Assembly (NCBI GenBank): GCA_017425245.1
Contig: JAFOOX010000027.1
Span: 98,401 to 162,400 of the forward strand
Length of the DNA: 64,000 nucleotides
Source: Gammaproteobacteria bacterium
Lineage (GTDB): Bacteria > Pseudomonadota > Gammaproteobacteria > Enterobacterales > Neiellaceae
Reading direction: 5' to 3'
This document shows positions 1 to 9,570 of the stretch, piece by piece; the stretch's first letter is position 1; the number at the start of each line of letters is the position of its first letter. The notes beneath the pieces were generated by a model. It had not been told where the DNA came from and made no database searches. It worked only from the letters and a program-made list of their open reading frames with translations. Position numbers and translations under genes: made by a program.

Positions 1-1515
1 GAACCGGCCAGTGCGCCGCTGGTCATTGGCGGGCCAGTGACCGCGCCCGAAGCACTGCCGGTGGCGGTGCTCGACAGCCCGAAACGCAAGCCGTGGGAGA
101 AAACCTACATCCAGCTGCCCAGCTACGAGCAGGTGATCGCTGACAAATACCTCTATGCCCACACCTCGCGGGTGTTTCACCTTGAGACCAACCCGTTCTC
201 GGCGCGGGCCTTGGTGCAACACCACGGTGACCGCCTGATCTGGGTAAATCCGCCAGCCATTCCGCTGACCACCGAGGAGATGGACGGAGTGTTCGGCTTG
301 CCTTATCAGCGCATTCCGCACCCGGTCTATCAGGGCGAAAAGATCCCGGCCTACGACATGATCAAAACCTCGGTCAATATCATGCGCGGCTGCTTTGGCG
401 GTTGTACCTTCTGCTCCATCACCGAGCATGAGGGGCGGGTGATCCAGAGCCGCTCCGAGGCGTCGGTGCTGCGCGAGATCGAAGAGATCCGCGACAAGGT
501 GCCGGGCTTTACCGGCGTCATCTCCGATCTCGGTGGCCCGACCGCCAACATGTATCACCTGCGCTGCAAAGATCCGCGTGCCGAGGAGACCTGCCGCCGC
601 GCCTCCTGTGTCTACCCGGACATCTGCCCGAACATGGACACCGATCACAGCCCGACCATCAGCCTCTACCGCAAGGCGCGCGAGCTGCCGGGGATCAAGA
701 AGATCCTGATCGCCTCAGGGGTGCGTTACGACCTGGCAGTCGAAGATCCGCGTTATGTGCGCGAGCTGGTCAAACATCATGTCGGTGGTTACCTCAAGAT
801 CGCTCCGGAACACACCGAGGAGGGGCCGCTCTCCAAGATGTACAAGCCGGGCATGGGCGCCTACCACAAGTTCAAGGAGATGTTCGAACGCTTCTCCAAA
901 GAGGCGGGCAAGGAGCAGTACCTGATCCCCTATTTCATCGCTGCCCACCCCGGCACTACCGATGACGATATGGTCAATCTGGCATTGTGGCTCAAACGCC
1001 ACAACTTCAAGCTGGATCAGGTGCAGAACTTCTACCCGTCGCCGATGGCGGCGGCCACCACCCTCTATCACACCGAGATCGATGGCCTGCGCAAAGTCAC
1101 CCGTGACAGCGAACGGGTGATCGTCGCCAAGGGGCTGCGTCAGCGCCGTCTGCACAAGGCGCTGCTGCGTTACCACGATCCAGCCGGTTGGCCGATGATC
1201 CGTGAAGCGCTGATGCGTATGGGGTTGTCGCGCCTGATCGGGCGCAGTCAGCAGCACCTGATCCCACCGGCCTCAGCCGCAGAAATGCGCGGTGAACTGG
1301 CCGCTGGAACCGGCCGCAAGCCAGTGAAAAATGGCGCCCCATCCCAGCCTGCGGCCACCCGTTTCGCGCCTTTCCCGAAAGCAGGAGGCAAGGGTAAGTC
1401 CGCGGTCTCCGCTGGCGGTTCGCGCAGCGACGCAAAACCTGCGCTTACCACAGGCAAGGGCGGACAGAGAGCGGATAAGGGCACTGGCAAGAACCATGTT
1501 AAAGGCCGCAGCTAA
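1..1515 (+). CDS. ygiQ: YgiQ-family radical SAM protein (5' end outside window)
   Basis: This is the C-terminal two thirds of a YgiQ (UPF0313) radical SAM protein. The frame is open to base 1, so the start lies upstream. About 504 residues are visible, whereas the E. coli protein has about 740. The radical SAM cluster motif CFGGCTFC (CxxxCxxC) is present, followed by the conserved [14 protein letters not shown] and SGVRYDLA segments. The last 80 residues are a basic, low-complexity Lys/Gly/Ala tail. The family should bind a [4Fe-4S] cluster and cleave S-adenosylmethionine, but its substrate is unknown to me. Its TAA stop shares one base with the ATG of the next gene (TAATG), so the two are probably co-translated. 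Confidence 0.93.
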   Translation, partial: EPASAPLVIGGPVTAPEALPVAVLDSPKRKPWEKTYIQLPSYEQVIADKYLYAHTSRVFHLETNPFSARALVQHHGDRLIWVNPPAIPLTTEEMDGVFGLPYQRIPHPVYQGEKIPAYDMIKTSVNIMRGCFGGCTFCSITEHEGRVIQSRSEASVLREIEEIRDKVPGFTGVISDLGGPTANMYHLRCKDPRAEETCRRASCVYPDICPNMDTDHSPTISLYRKARELPGIKKILIASGVRYDLAVEDPRYVRELVKHHVGGYLKIAPEHTEEGPLSKMYKPGMGAYHKFKEMFERFSKEAGKEQYLIPYFIAAHPGTTDDDMVNLALWLKRHNFKLDQVQNFYPSPMAAATTLYHTEIDGLRKVTRDSERVIVAKGLRQRRLHKALLRYHDPAGWPMIREALMRMGLSRLIGRSQQHLIPPASAAEMRGELAAGTGRKPVKNGAPSQPAATRFAPFPKAGGKGKSAVSAGGSRSDAKPALTTGKGGQRADKGTGKNHVKGRS

Positions 1516-2144
1516 TGGTGACCTTGATTAGCCGGGTGGATGCGCTTGTGGCTCGTTACCGGGCCGTGATCTTTGATCTTGACGGCACCCTGGTCGATTC
1601 CATGCCGTTTCACCTGGCCGCCTGGCAGCACGCGGCCAGCCAGTTTGGCTTCGATTATGACCACGATACATTTTACGGCTGGGGCGGGGTGCCAAGCCGC
1701 AAGATTGTTGGCTTAATCAATACGGCACAAATGCTCAGTCTCGATGCTGAACAGGTGGCCCAGGTGAAGATTGCCCACTACGCCGCAACCATGGATCAAG
1801 TGACCCCAATTGCTGAAACCGTAGCCTTGGTAAAGGCGCTGCACGGCCGTCTGCCACTGGCAATTGGCACTGGTTCGCCAGCCGTCAATGCCCAACGCGT
1901 ATTGGCTGGTACCGGTCTGGACAGCTACTTCGATGTGGTGATCAGCGCTGATGATGTCAGTGACCACAAGCCGAACGGCGATACCTTCCTGCTGGCCGCA
2001 CACCAGTTGCGGGTGGCCGCTGGCGACTGTCTGGTATTTGAAGATACCCCCATCGGCTTTGCTGCTGCCGAAGATGCGGGCATGGACTGGGTGGCCGTTC
2101 GCCATGGCCAGATCGACTGGTCACGCACCGCAGAGCCGGTCTGA
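1515..2144 (+). CDS. HAD-superfamily sugar phosphatase (YqaB-like)
   Basis: A 209-residue HAD hydrolase of the beta-phosphoglucomutase/YqaB type. Motif I is FDLDGTLVDS near residue 20, with the nucleophile and acid/base aspartates. Motif II is in the AIGTGSP segment and motif III/IV in HKPNGDTFL and VFEDTPIGF. The sequence resembles E. coli YqaB, a fructose-1-phosphate and 6-phosphogluconate phosphatase, but the exact substrate cannot be read from sequence. The start overlaps the ygiQ stop by one base. The first 15 residues extend beyond the YqaB N-terminus, so a slightly later start is possible. Confidence 0.85.
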   Translation: MVTLISRVDALVARYRAVIFDLDGTLVDSMPFHLAAWQHAASQFGFDYDHDTFYGWGGVPSRKIVGLINTAQMLSLDAEQVAQVKIAHYAATMDQVTPIAETVALVKALHGRLPLAIGTGSPAVNAQRVLAGTGLDSYFDVVISADDVSDHKPNGDTFLLAAHQLRVAAGDCLVFEDTPIGFAAAEDAGMDWVAVRHGQIDWSRTAEPV

Positions 2145-2744
2145 TCGTCACAACGGCTGGCGGTAGATGAGGGCGACGGCAATCTCATTTTCAAAAGAGT
2201 CGTCATAGGCGAAGCCTAAAGGGCCGTTTGATGACCAGCAGCCTGTAGTTGAGCGGTACAAGCAAGTCGCTGTCGATCAAGGTTCAGAAGCGGTTCAAAT
2301 CGACCTGTACAGCTACTTTTTTATGGCGTTATTCGCATCAGCCTTACCTTGCAAGAACAGCTCGGCGAGCAAGGGCTGATTCGATTTGAAGATAGTGACC
2401 ATGGTCATGACAGTAACAGAGGCAACTTGCGCAAGTTGTTTGTGCCGTTTTTACGACTCGACGTAATTACGCTGGAATATTTTGGTTTACAACATCGTCA
2501 CCCATGCCCCCCACGACAGCCTCACGGTTACCAGTGAGGCCGTTAGAGGGCTAATCTATCTGGCTGAATTTTAATCGCGCATGGTCCAATCAGTGCGGTC
2601 ATCAGAATAACCGGGGAGGGATCACGTCCCAGCAATTTGTCTCCCTCCCAGATTGATAACCGTTGGTGTTTTTTTGACCTCGATCCGGTTAGCTGCGCCA
2701 AAACAGATCACACTAGGGACATTCAATCCTTGCTCCGTACCACT
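2145..2744. other. Gene-poor stretch with short protein-like fragments
   Basis: No intact gene is visible in these 600 bases. Several short open stretches look coding but none is complete. On the minus strand, a fragment ending near 2150 reads GPLGFAYDDSFENEIAVALI before a stop. On the plus strand, about 2349-2537 reads a 62-codon frame with no good ribosome site. The stretch ends at the cobB start. I read it as possible debris of one or more decayed genes, or ordinary non-coding DNA. Nothing identifies a family. Confidence 0.3.
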
Positions 2745-3467
2745 ATGCGTATTGTCGTGCTTACCGGTGCTGGCATCTCGGCAGAATCAGGGATCCGTAC
2801 TTTTAGGGCTAGTGATGGCCTGTGGGAGGAACACCGAATCGAGGATGTGGCCACCCCAGAAGGGTTTGGCCGTCAGCCGGATCTTGTTCACCGTTTTTAC
2901 AATGCACGCCGACGCCAACTGCTGGATGATGCCATCCAGCCCAATGCAGCCCATCAGGCACTGGCCGCGTTAGAGCAGGCCGAAGGGATAGAGTTGCTGG
3001 TAGTCACCCAGAATATCGATGATCTGCATGAGCGTGCCGGCAGCCGCAAACTGATCCACATGCATGGTGAACTGCTCAAAATGCGCTGCAGCATCAGTGG
3101 TCAGGTCTATCCGCTGCGTGATGATCTGGACCATAGCGACGTTTGCCCCTGTTGCGGCCTGACCGAGACCCTGCGCCCCCATGTGGTCTGGTTCGGCGAG
3201 ATGCCGCTGCAGATGGATGAGATCATGGAGGCCTTGAGCCGCTGTGATCTGTTTCTGGCCGTTGGTACCTCCGGCAATGTCTATCCCGCTGCTGGTTTTG
3301 TGCGCCAAGCGCGCAGCCACGGTGCCCACACGGTAGAGCTCAATCTGGAGCCCTCTAACGTCAACTGGGATTTTGCCGAGCACCATTACGGTCCGGCATC
3401 AACGGTGGTGCCGGAGTTCATCCAGGGAGTGCTGGCGGCACTCCCCAAACGCCATCAGGGGGCCTGA
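2745..3467 (+). CDS. cobB: NAD-dependent protein deacylase (sirtuin) CobB
   Basis: A class III sirtuin of 240 residues, very close to E. coli CobB. Visible motifs are [14 protein letters not shown] (NAD binding), [12 protein letters not shown], the catalytic His in IHMHGELL, a Cys-containing zinc segment ending CPCC, and [12 protein letters not shown]. The FYNARRR segment carries the Tyr and Arg that give CobB/SIRT5-type enzymes desuccinylase activity. Targets would be acyl-lysines, such as acetylated acetyl-CoA synthetase. The reading frame extends 36 codons upstream, but the family match begins at the ATG at 2745, so I use that start. Its stop lies inside a GC-rich hairpin shared with the convergent pot operon. 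Confidence 0.95.
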   Translation: MRIVVLTGAGISAESGIRTFRASDGLWEEHRIEDVATPEGFGRQPDLVHRFYNARRRQLLDDAIQPNAAHQALAALEQAEGIELLVVTQNIDDLHERAGSRKLIHMHGELLKMRCSISGQVYPLRDDLDHSDVCPCCGLTETLRPHVVWFGEMPLQMDEIMEALSRCDLFLAVGTSGNVYPAAGFVRQARSHGAHTVELNLEPSNVNWDFAEHHYGPASTVVPEFIQGVLAALPKRHQGA

Positions 3468-3512
3468 GCCCCCTGATCTGTCGCTAGCCAAGGGGGGCTC
3501 TAGTCCCCCTTT
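3454..3512. terminator. Paired GC-rich hairpins between convergent cobB and potD
   Basis: Two inverted repeats lie between the converging genes. The first (3454-3477) has a perfect 10-bp stem with a CTGA loop and contains the cobB stop codon. The second (3490-3511) pairs AAGGGGG with CCCCCTT. Together they would stop transcription from both sides, but neither has a long U-tract, so termination is inferred. Confidence 0.55.
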
Positions 3513-3530
3513 GGGATTGAAGGTCTGCGG

Positions 3531-4577
3531 TTACTCGGCGCCAACCTTCAACAGTTCAAAGTACTTCTCGTAAAGGGCAGTCGCCTCATCACTGATATCG
3601 TTCTGGAACTGGCCTTTGGCCATCACCTCTGGCGGCGGGAAGATGGCCGGGTTACTGCGAGTTGCTTCATCCAACAGTGGTCGCGCCGCCAGATTGGTGG
3701 TCGAGTAGCCGGTATTCTCAACCATGCGTTTGGCCACATCCGGGCGTAGCAGGAAGTCGATGAACTTGTGGGCTGCACCAGCGTTCTTGGCTCCAGACGG
3801 GATCACCATACAGTCGATCCAGAAGATCGCTCCTTCGCTTGGAAATACATACTGCACAGACGGCTTCTCGCTGTTGGCACGCACCGCCTCGGCGGCCCAT
3901 ACCACCCCCAAGCTGATATCACCGTTCAGAAAACCGGCATGCTGAGCATCGGAGTTGAAAGAGCGTACGTTTGGCATCAGGGCCTTTAGATGGTTGAAGG
4001 CGGCCTCGATCTGCACCGGATCCTGGCTGTTGCCATCATGGCCAAGGGCCATCAGTGCCAGCTGAAACACTTCGCGCACGTCGTCCGACAGCTGAATTTT
4101 GCCCTGATACTTGGCATCCCACAGCGATGCCCAACTGGTCACTTCAGCCGGATTGATCACCGCTGAATCAACGGCAATGCCGGTGCTGCCCCACATGAAG
4201 GGCAGGCTGAACTTGTTATTGGGATCATAAGCCTTGTTGAGCAACGCCGGATCGATGTTAGCGAGGTTAGTCAGGCGCGTCTGATCAATGGGTTGAACCA
4301 ACCCGGCCTTGGCCATCTTGGCGACGTAATAGGTCGAGGGGAATACCACGTCATAGCCATCACCCTTGAGCAGCGAAATCTTGGCGTACATCGCCTCGTT
4401 GCTTTCATAGGTGCTGTAATTGACTTTGATGCCGGTCTCCTTGGAAAACTCCTGCACCAGCTCATCCGGGATATATTCCGACCAGCTGTATACGTTCAGC
4501 GTCTGTTCTGCCGGTTGTTCCGAACAGCCGGCCATTAGTGCCAGCAAGGCCAAGGTGCAGAGTCTTTTCACAGGCAT
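3531..4577 (-). CDS. potD: Polyamine ABC transporter substrate-binding lipoprotein PotD
   Basis: A 348-residue extracytoplasmic polyamine-binding protein. The family segments VYSWSEYIPDELV, NYSTYESNEAMYAK, PSTYYVAKM and GAIFWIDCMVIP match E. coli PotD/PotF throughout. The N-terminus is a lipoprotein signal with lipobox LMAGC at residues 14-18, so the protein should be tethered to the inner membrane. E. coli PotD instead has a cleaved soluble signal. It is the last gene of potABCD, four bases after potC. It would deliver spermidine or putrescine to the PotBC permease; which polyamine is preferred cannot be told here. Confidence 0.94.
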   Translation of the reverse strand: MPVKRLCTLALLALMAGCSEQPAEQTLNVYSWSEYIPDELVQEFSKETGIKVNYSTYESNEAMYAKISLLKGDGYDVVFPSTYYVAKMAKAGLVQPIDQTRLTNLANIDPALLNKAYDPNNKFSLPFMWGSTGIAVDSAVINPAEVTSWASLWDAKYQGKIQLSDDVREVFQLALMALGHDGNSQDPVQIEAAFNHLKALMPNVRSFNSDAQHAGFLNGDISLGVVWAAEAVRANSEKPSVQYVFPSEGAIFWIDCMVIPSGAKNAGAAHKFIDFLLRPDVAKRMVENTGYSTTNLAARPLLDEATRSNPAIFPPPEVMAKGQFQNDISDEATALYEKYFELLKVGAE

Positions 4578-4581
4578 CTCC

Positions 4582-5391
4582 TTAAACGGATTGGGGGCGG
4601 GCGCGACCGGCTCGCCACGTCAACCATTGTGACAGGGTTACCAACAGCAACGAGCCAGCTAGCAGCAGGGTGGCAAGAGCATTGACCTCGGGTGACACCC
4701 CCACCCGCACCATCGACTGGATGCGCAGCGGCAGGATCTCATAACCGGGGCCGGTGACGAATGATGACACGATCACGTCATCCAGTGACAGAGTGAAAGC
4801 CAGCAACCAGCCGCCGATGATCGCTGGCATCGCCAGTGGTACCAGAATGCGACGAAAGATCACCGCATCAGTAGCGCCCAAATCACGGGCGGCGTCGATG
4901 ATGTTGTGGTCAAAGCCGCGCAATCGGGCATAGACACTGGCCACCACAAAGGGCAGGCAAAACGTGATGTGGGCCAGCAGCAGCGAGATAAATCCGAGCT
5001 TGATGCCAATGGTGGCGAACAACGCCAGCAGGGCAATGGCCATAACGATATCGGGGGTCATCATCACCACAAACAGGCCACTCTGCAGCACCTGTTTGCC
5101 ACGAAACTGGTAACGGAACAGGGCCACGGCGGTCAGGCTGCCAATCAGCACTGACACTGTTGATGCCAGCATGGCGACGACCAGCGAGTGGCCGGCAGCG
5201 ACCTTCAACCCTTCGTTATTGAACAGCTTCAAATACCATTGCCAGCTAAAGCCATCCCATTGAAAACCGTAGCGATTGGCATTGAAGGAGTTAACAATTA
5301 GCAGCAGCAGGGGCACGTAGAGAAACAAGAAAACGCCGAGCATCACCAGCACCCGAGGCAGCCACATCAGCGGTTGCTTGTTGTTAATCAT
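4582..5391 (-). CDS. potC: Polyamine ABC transporter permease PotC
   Basis: The second inner-membrane permease of the polyamine importer, about 269 residues with six predicted membrane segments. The EAA-type loop that contacts the ATPase is visible as DAARDLGATDAVIFRRILVP. I chose the ATG at 5391 (MINNKQ), which overlaps the potB stop by eight bases. A further in-frame start 24 bases upstream lies deeper in potB and is less likely. It forms the channel with PotB. Confidence 0.93.
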   Translation of the reverse strand: MINNKQPLMWLPRVLVMLGVFLFLYVPLLLLIVNSFNANRYGFQWDGFSWQWYLKLFNNEGLKVAAGHSLVVAMLASTVSVLIGSLTAVALFRYQFRGKQVLQSGLFVVMMTPDIVMAIALLALFATIGIKLGFISLLLAHITFCLPFVVASVYARLRGFDHNIIDAARDLGATDAVIFRRILVPLAMPAIIGGWLLAFTLSLDDVIVSSFVTGPGYEILPLRIQSMVRVGVSPEVNALATLLLAGSLLLVTLSQWLTWRAGRARPQSV

Positions 5392-6247
5392 CGAGTTCGC
5401 CCCCTTTGCGGCCAATGGCTCGTGATGCGCGCCAGTAGGCCAGCAACATCAGCCCCATCAGTACCGTCAGGGTAACGCTGGCTGCAGCACCAAAAGGCCA
5501 GTCACGGACCTTGAGGAACTGGGTCTGGATCAGATTACCGACCAAAATATGTTTAGCACCACCGAGCAAATCAGACACATAGAACATACCCATGGCCGGC
5601 AGAAACACCAGCAGTGAGCCGGCGATGATCCCCGGCTTGGTCAGCGGCAGCTCAACCCGAATAAAACGCTGCAGGGCATTGGCGCCCAGATCCTTGGCCG
5701 CTTCCAGCAAGCGCAGATCCAGCTTGTCGATGCTGGCATAGATGGGAAATACCATAAATGGCAGCAGGATATAGACCAGCCCCAGCACCACCGCGACCTC
5801 GGTGAACAGTAGCTGCAATGGTTCGTCGATGATGCCAACAGCCATCAGCCCCTGATTGACCAGCCCCTTGGCCCCCAGCACGTTCTTGAGGGCGTAGGTG
5901 CGGATCAGTGAGTTGGTCCAGAACGGCAGAATCAGCAAAAACAGCGCAACCGGCCGCCAACTGCGGGGCAGGGCGACAATGGCCCGGGCAAAGGGGTAAG
6001 CCATCAGCAGACAGAGCAGGGTGGCGGTGGCCGCCAGGAGCAGCGAATCCCATACCACCCGGGCGTAGAGCGGGTCAAAGAGGCGGCGATAGCTATCGAG
6101 ACTAAAGGTGAACTGAACCAATCGCTCAGGATCATGGGTCAGCACGCTGACCAGCAGCACCATCAGGTTGGGCAGCAGCACAAAGACGATCAGCCAGCCG
6201 CTGATCAGCCCGATCGACAGCTGGCGAAATAGACGATCATTGCTCAT
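5384..6247 (-). CDS. potB: Polyamine ABC transporter permease PotB
   Basis: A 287-residue inner-membrane permease, close in length to E. coli PotB. It has six predicted membrane helices, and its EAA loop reads [20 protein letters not shown]. The start overlaps the end of potA by 11 bases and the stop overlaps potC by eight, so the operon is tightly coupled translationally. PotB and PotC together form the translocation path for polyamine delivered by PotD. Confidence 0.93.
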   Translation of the reverse strand: MSNDRLFRQLSIGLISGWLIVFVLLPNLMVLLVSVLTHDPERLVQFTFSLDSYRRLFDPLYARVVWDSLLLAATATLLCLLMAYPFARAIVALPRSWRPVALFLLILPFWTNSLIRTYALKNVLGAKGLVNQGLMAVGIIDEPLQLLFTEVAVVLGLVYILLPFMVFPIYASIDKLDLRLLEAAKDLGANALQRFIRVELPLTKPGIIAGSLLVFLPAMGMFYVSDLLGGAKHILVGNLIQTQFLKVRDWPFGAAASVTLTVLMGLMLLAYWRASRAIGRKGGELDD

Positions 6248-7337
6248 AGGGCAGTACCACTTCCCAGCTGGGCACCCAGGTTACAGCCACCTGTTGACCG
6301 AGGCTGTGGTCGAATGAGGGGTCATCCTCATCAAAGAATTCGCTGGCAATCACTTCTGTGCCATTGGCCAGACGGATGATCGATTCCAGCGTTGCCCCTT
6401 TGTAGTTGCGCTCGACCACGGTGCCGCGAAGCCCCTCGGGCAGCTGGCCATTGGTCATCTCGCCGATGCGCAGATCTTCGGGGCGCAGCATCACATGAAA
6501 GCGATCACCAGGGGAAAAACGGCCACCATCATCGATGGTGCATTCATCCCCTTCAAGCGCCACCCGGGCATGACGCTCATCAATGCGGCTAACCAAGGTG
6601 GCATCAAACACGTTGCTCTCGCCAACAAAACGGGCCACAAACAGCGTCGCCGGTTCTTCGTAGATCGATCGTGGTGTACCCAGCTGGACAATGCGCCCCT
6701 CCTGCATCACCGCCACCCGATCGGACATCGACAAGGCTTCTTCCTGATCGTGAGTCACGAACACGAAGGTGATGCCCAGCTGGCGCTGGATCTTCTTCAG
6801 CTCCACCTGCATCTGCTTGCGCAGCTTGTAGTCAAGGGCGCTGAGTGGCTCATCGAGCAGCAGCAGGCGCGGCTTGTTGACCACGGCACGGGCAATGGCC
6901 ACCCGCTGCTGCTGGCCACCAGACAGCTGGTTGGGCATGCGCTGAGCCAAATGGCTGAGCTGTACCGTCTCCAGCAGCGCATCCACCCGCGCCTTGATCT
7001 CGGCCACCGGCACTTTTTTCATGCGCAGACCGAAGGCAATGTTGTCCCACACTGACATGTGCGGGAACAGGGCATAGCTTTGGAACACAGTATTGACCGG
7101 CCGCCGCTCGGCTGGCTGCGCCAGTAGTTCATGGCCATCAAGGCTGATGGTGCCGCAATCAACCCCTTCAAAGCCGGCCAGAATGCGCAGCACTGTGGTC
7201 TTGCCGCAGCCGGACGGCCCTAACAGGGTGAGGAACTCACCATCGAGGATGGTTAGATCAAGGTCGCGGATGACCTGTTTGCCCTGATAGGACTTGGTTA
7301 ACCCACTGATTTGGATAAGAGGACTGGCTGCATTCAT
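6237..7337 (-). CDS. potA: Polyamine ABC transporter ATP-binding protein PotA
   Basis: A 366-residue ABC ATPase that powers the importer. Walker A is GPSGCGKTT near residue 38. The Q-loop reads [10 protein letters not shown], the signature is [14 protein letters not shown], Walker B is [12 protein letters not shown], and the switch His is in VTHDQEEAL. The last 130 residues form a TOBE-type regulatory domain. It is the first gene of the minus-strand potABCD operon. Its promoter must lie in the 91 bases it shares with the divergent LysE-family gene. Confidence 0.95.
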   Translation of the reverse strand: MNAASPLIQISGLTKSYQGKQVIRDLDLTILDGEFLTLLGPSGCGKTTVLRILAGFEGVDCGTISLDGHELLAQPAERRPVNTVFQSYALFPHMSVWDNIAFGLRMKKVPVAEIKARVDALLETVQLSHLAQRMPNQLSGGQQQRVAIARAVVNKPRLLLLDEPLSALDYKLRKQMQVELKKIQRQLGITFVFVTHDQEEALSMSDRVAVMQEGRIVQLGTPRSIYEEPATLFVARFVGESNVFDATLVSRIDERHARVALEGDECTIDDGGRFSPGDRFHVMLRPEDLRIGEMTNGQLPEGLRGTVVERNYKGATLESIIRLANGTEVIASEFFDEDDPSFDHSLGQQVAVTWVPSWEVVLPYEQ

Positions 7338-7428
7338 CGCTGCCGGGATCTCCTGCTACTGGTGAGCGCTGGCCAGTCGCGCTAAAGTCGCCATTTTGCC
7401 ACGCAAGGCCGCTGCGTACAGCATTGCC

Positions 7429-8055
7429 ATGAGTGAAGTCGCCGTAATTGTCAGCCAATTTGCCACTATCGCCGTGGCCCACGCCCTGGCTGTGATCAGT
7501 CCAGGGCCTGATTACGCCCTGATTTTGCGCCACAGCGCTCGTTTGGGGCGCCATAGTGCACTGGCCGCCAGTGCTGGCATTGCCAGCGGCATTTTCGGCC
7601 ACACCCTGTTTGCTATCTCTGGTGTTAGCCTGTTGCTGCTCACCAATCCGCTGTGGCTCAAGGTCCTGACGTGGTGCGGCGCAGGTTATTTGCTCTATCT
7701 CGCGCGTCAGGCGCTGCGTTCACGGCCGGTCAGTGGCGAACCGTCGCCGCCAGAGGAGAGAGCACGCAGTCGCAGATCGGCCTACTGGCAAGGACTGCTA
7801 ACCAACGGTCTTAACCCCAAGGCGCTGTTGTTCTTCGTTGCCATCTTTGTGGTGGTCAAGGATGCCAGTATCAGCATGAAGCTGGTGTATGGCAGTTATA
7901 TGGCGTTTGCTACCTTGGCTTGGTTTGCCAGCCTCAGCCTGTTGTTAACCCAGCCTGCGGTACGCCAGTGGATGCAGCGCTGCGGCCATTATCTGGACTG
8001 GGCTACCGGGATGGTGATGGCGTTGTTGGCGCTGCTGCTGGTGATCCAGGCGTGA
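7429..8055 (+). CDS. LysE/RhtB-family amino-acid exporter
   Basis: A 208-residue inner-membrane protein of the LysE/RhtB translocator family. The N-terminal hallmark SPGPDYALILRHSARLG is near residue 25, followed by five or six hydrophobic segments and the conserved GLLTNGLNPKALLFF motif. Such proteins export amino acids such as homoserine, threonine or lysine; the substrate is not predictable here. I use the ATG at 7429, because the family's N-terminus starts there rather than at the upstream in-frame codon. It is divergent from potA. Confidence 0.85.
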   Translation: MSEVAVIVSQFATIAVAHALAVISPGPDYALILRHSARLGRHSALAASAGIASGIFGHTLFAISGVSLLLLTNPLWLKVLTWCGAGYLLYLARQALRSRPVSGEPSPPEERARSRRSAYWQGLLTNGLNPKALLFFVAIFVVVKDASISMKLVYGSYMAFATLAWFASLSLLLTQPAVRQWMQRCGHYLDWATGMVMALLALLLVIQA

Positions 8056-8116
8056 GCACTGGTGCTGACAGCCAGCGGCCGTATAATCGCGCCGCAGGCC
8101 AGTGGAGATGGGATTA

Positions 8117-8836
8117 ATGCAGCAGCACCATATTGATTACGGATTACAGGGCAAAGGGCAACCGCGCCTTGGCGCCATGGTGCGTGAAGCCTGGCAACTC
8201 AGCCTGCGGCCCAATTTTCGTTATGCCGGCCTGGCGCTGCTTTGGTATGTCGTGATGTTTTATGGCGTATTCAAAGCCGTGCCTTGGTTAGAAGGACAGG
8301 GCATGGAGCTGCAAAAGGCGATGGATCTGGCTGTGCTGGGGCTGGTGGTCATTCTGGCCCCTGTGGTTGCCGCGCTTGAGCTGATGGGCATGAAGCAGGC
8401 GCTTGGACAGCCCATATCGGGCCGGGAGCTATGGCAATGCACGCGGCTGTGGGGCCGTCTGGCATTGCTGGCCGTGCTGGTGTCGATGGTGGTCAGCCTC
8501 GGCTTTCTGTTGCTGGTACTGCCGGCCATCTATCTCTATGCCAGCCTCTCGCTGGCTAATCTGGTGATGATCGGTGGCCGGGCAAGTTCGCTGCAAAGCA
8601 TGGTCTGGTCGCTGCGCGCCGCCTATCATCACTGGTGGACGGTGTTCGGGGTGATGTTGGTGGTGGGGGCTGCCTTTGTCATTGCTGCTGCCACCTTTGG
8701 CGTAGCATTAGTGTGGCTGGCCCCCTTCACGTTTATCCTGCGCGGCATCCTGTTCCGTGAGTTGTTTGGTCTGCGCACCGCTGAGCCTGAGAACGCCCCT
8801 TCCACTGCCACTGATGACAGTCGCTTTGTAGCCTGA
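8117..8836 (+). CDS. Multi-pass membrane protein of unknown function
   Basis: A 239-residue inner-membrane protein with about five or six hydrophobic segments and a cytoplasmic N-terminus of about 30 residues containing MVREAWQLSLRPN. The overall look resembles the YciC/BPSS1780-type small integral membrane proteins, but I cannot assign a family. The ATG at 8117 has a GGAG ribosome site nine bases upstream. The alternative ATG at 8108 would abut that site. The gene is followed within eight bases by the Bax-like gene, which suggests co-transcription. Confidence 0.7.
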   Translation: MQQHHIDYGLQGKGQPRLGAMVREAWQLSLRPNFRYAGLALLWYVVMFYGVFKAVPWLEGQGMELQKAMDLAVLGLVVILAPVVAALELMGMKQALGQPISGRELWQCTRLWGRLALLAVLVSMVVSLGFLLLVLPAIYLYASLSLANLVMIGGRASSLQSMVWSLRAAYHHWWTVFGVMLVVGAAFVIAAATFGVALVWLAPFTFILRGILFRELFGLRTAEPENAPSTATDDSRFVA

Positions 8837-8843
8837 GGGAACC

Positions 8844-9563
8844 ATGGTCAACAGCAGTTACTTGGTGTTGCTGGGCGCCAGTGCGTTGGTGGTGGTGGCG
8901 GCTACCCGTTGGCTACCGACGCAGAATTTGCAGCAACGCAACAGTGGCGGTGAAGGCTTGTTGTTGACCCGTGTGGCAACTATCGAGGAAAGACAGGCCT
9001 TTGGACGGGAGATGGCACTGGCCGTTGCCAACGTTAACCAGCAGCTGGCGTTGCAGCGGCGCTTCATCCAGCAGGTCACCCGGGAAGTCGCTGGCGGCGG
9101 CCAGATATCAACCACTAGCCGGCGCTGGCTGGACAGGTTCGCCAGCCATGTAGGCATGATTGATAGCGAGTACGTCGATGACCAGCAATGGTTACAGCAG
9201 TTGCTGGAACGGGTCGATGAGGTGCCCGTTGCATTGGTGGTGGCCCAAGCGGCGCTTCATTCTCAGTGGGGCCAAACTCCACCATCGCGGTTGCATCACT
9301 ACTTCCCTGAAAACTGCAGCGGCAACTGTGAGCAGTTACAACAGCCATTACCGTCCATGGAAGCAGCTGTCGCTGCCCATCTGCAGCGTCTAAACAGTCA
9401 TGATGATTACGCGTTGTTGCGGCGTTTAAGGGCGCAGATCCGCGATGCTGGCCGTCAACCGACAGCAGAGGAGTTGTTGCCGGGCTTGCTGCTGGTTACC
9501 CGCCATAGTGCCGGAGAGATGACTCAGCTACGGCGGGTGATGGGCGAGCTGGATTTGCGTTAA
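8844..9563 (+). CDS. Bax-like glucosaminidase-fold protein, catalytic Glu replaced
   Basis: A 239-residue protein with an N-terminal hydrophobic anchor. It resembles E. coli Bax, a member of the endo-N-acetylglucosaminidase (GH73-like) family. The region VAQAALHSQWGQT near residue 135 aligns with the QAAxESGWGTS motif of Bax, and the following HHYFPENCSGNC matches its NNYFG-W-C-GC segment. The catalytic Glu of the ESxWG motif is His here, so hydrolase activity is doubtful. A role in binding or regulating peptidoglycan is possible. It converges with ttcA, seven bases away. Confidence 0.7.
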   Translation: MVNSSYLVLLGASALVVVAATRWLPTQNLQQRNSGGEGLLLTRVATIEERQAFGREMALAVANVNQQLALQRRFIQQVTREVAGGGQISTTSRRWLDRFASHVGMIDSEYVDDQQWLQQLLERVDEVPVALVVAQAALHSQWGQTPPSRLHHYFPENCSGNCEQLQQPLPSMEAAVAAHLQRLNSHDDYALLRRLRAQIRDAGRQPTAEELLPGLLLVTRHSAGEMTQLRRVMGELDLR

Positions 9564-9570
9564 CAGCAGT

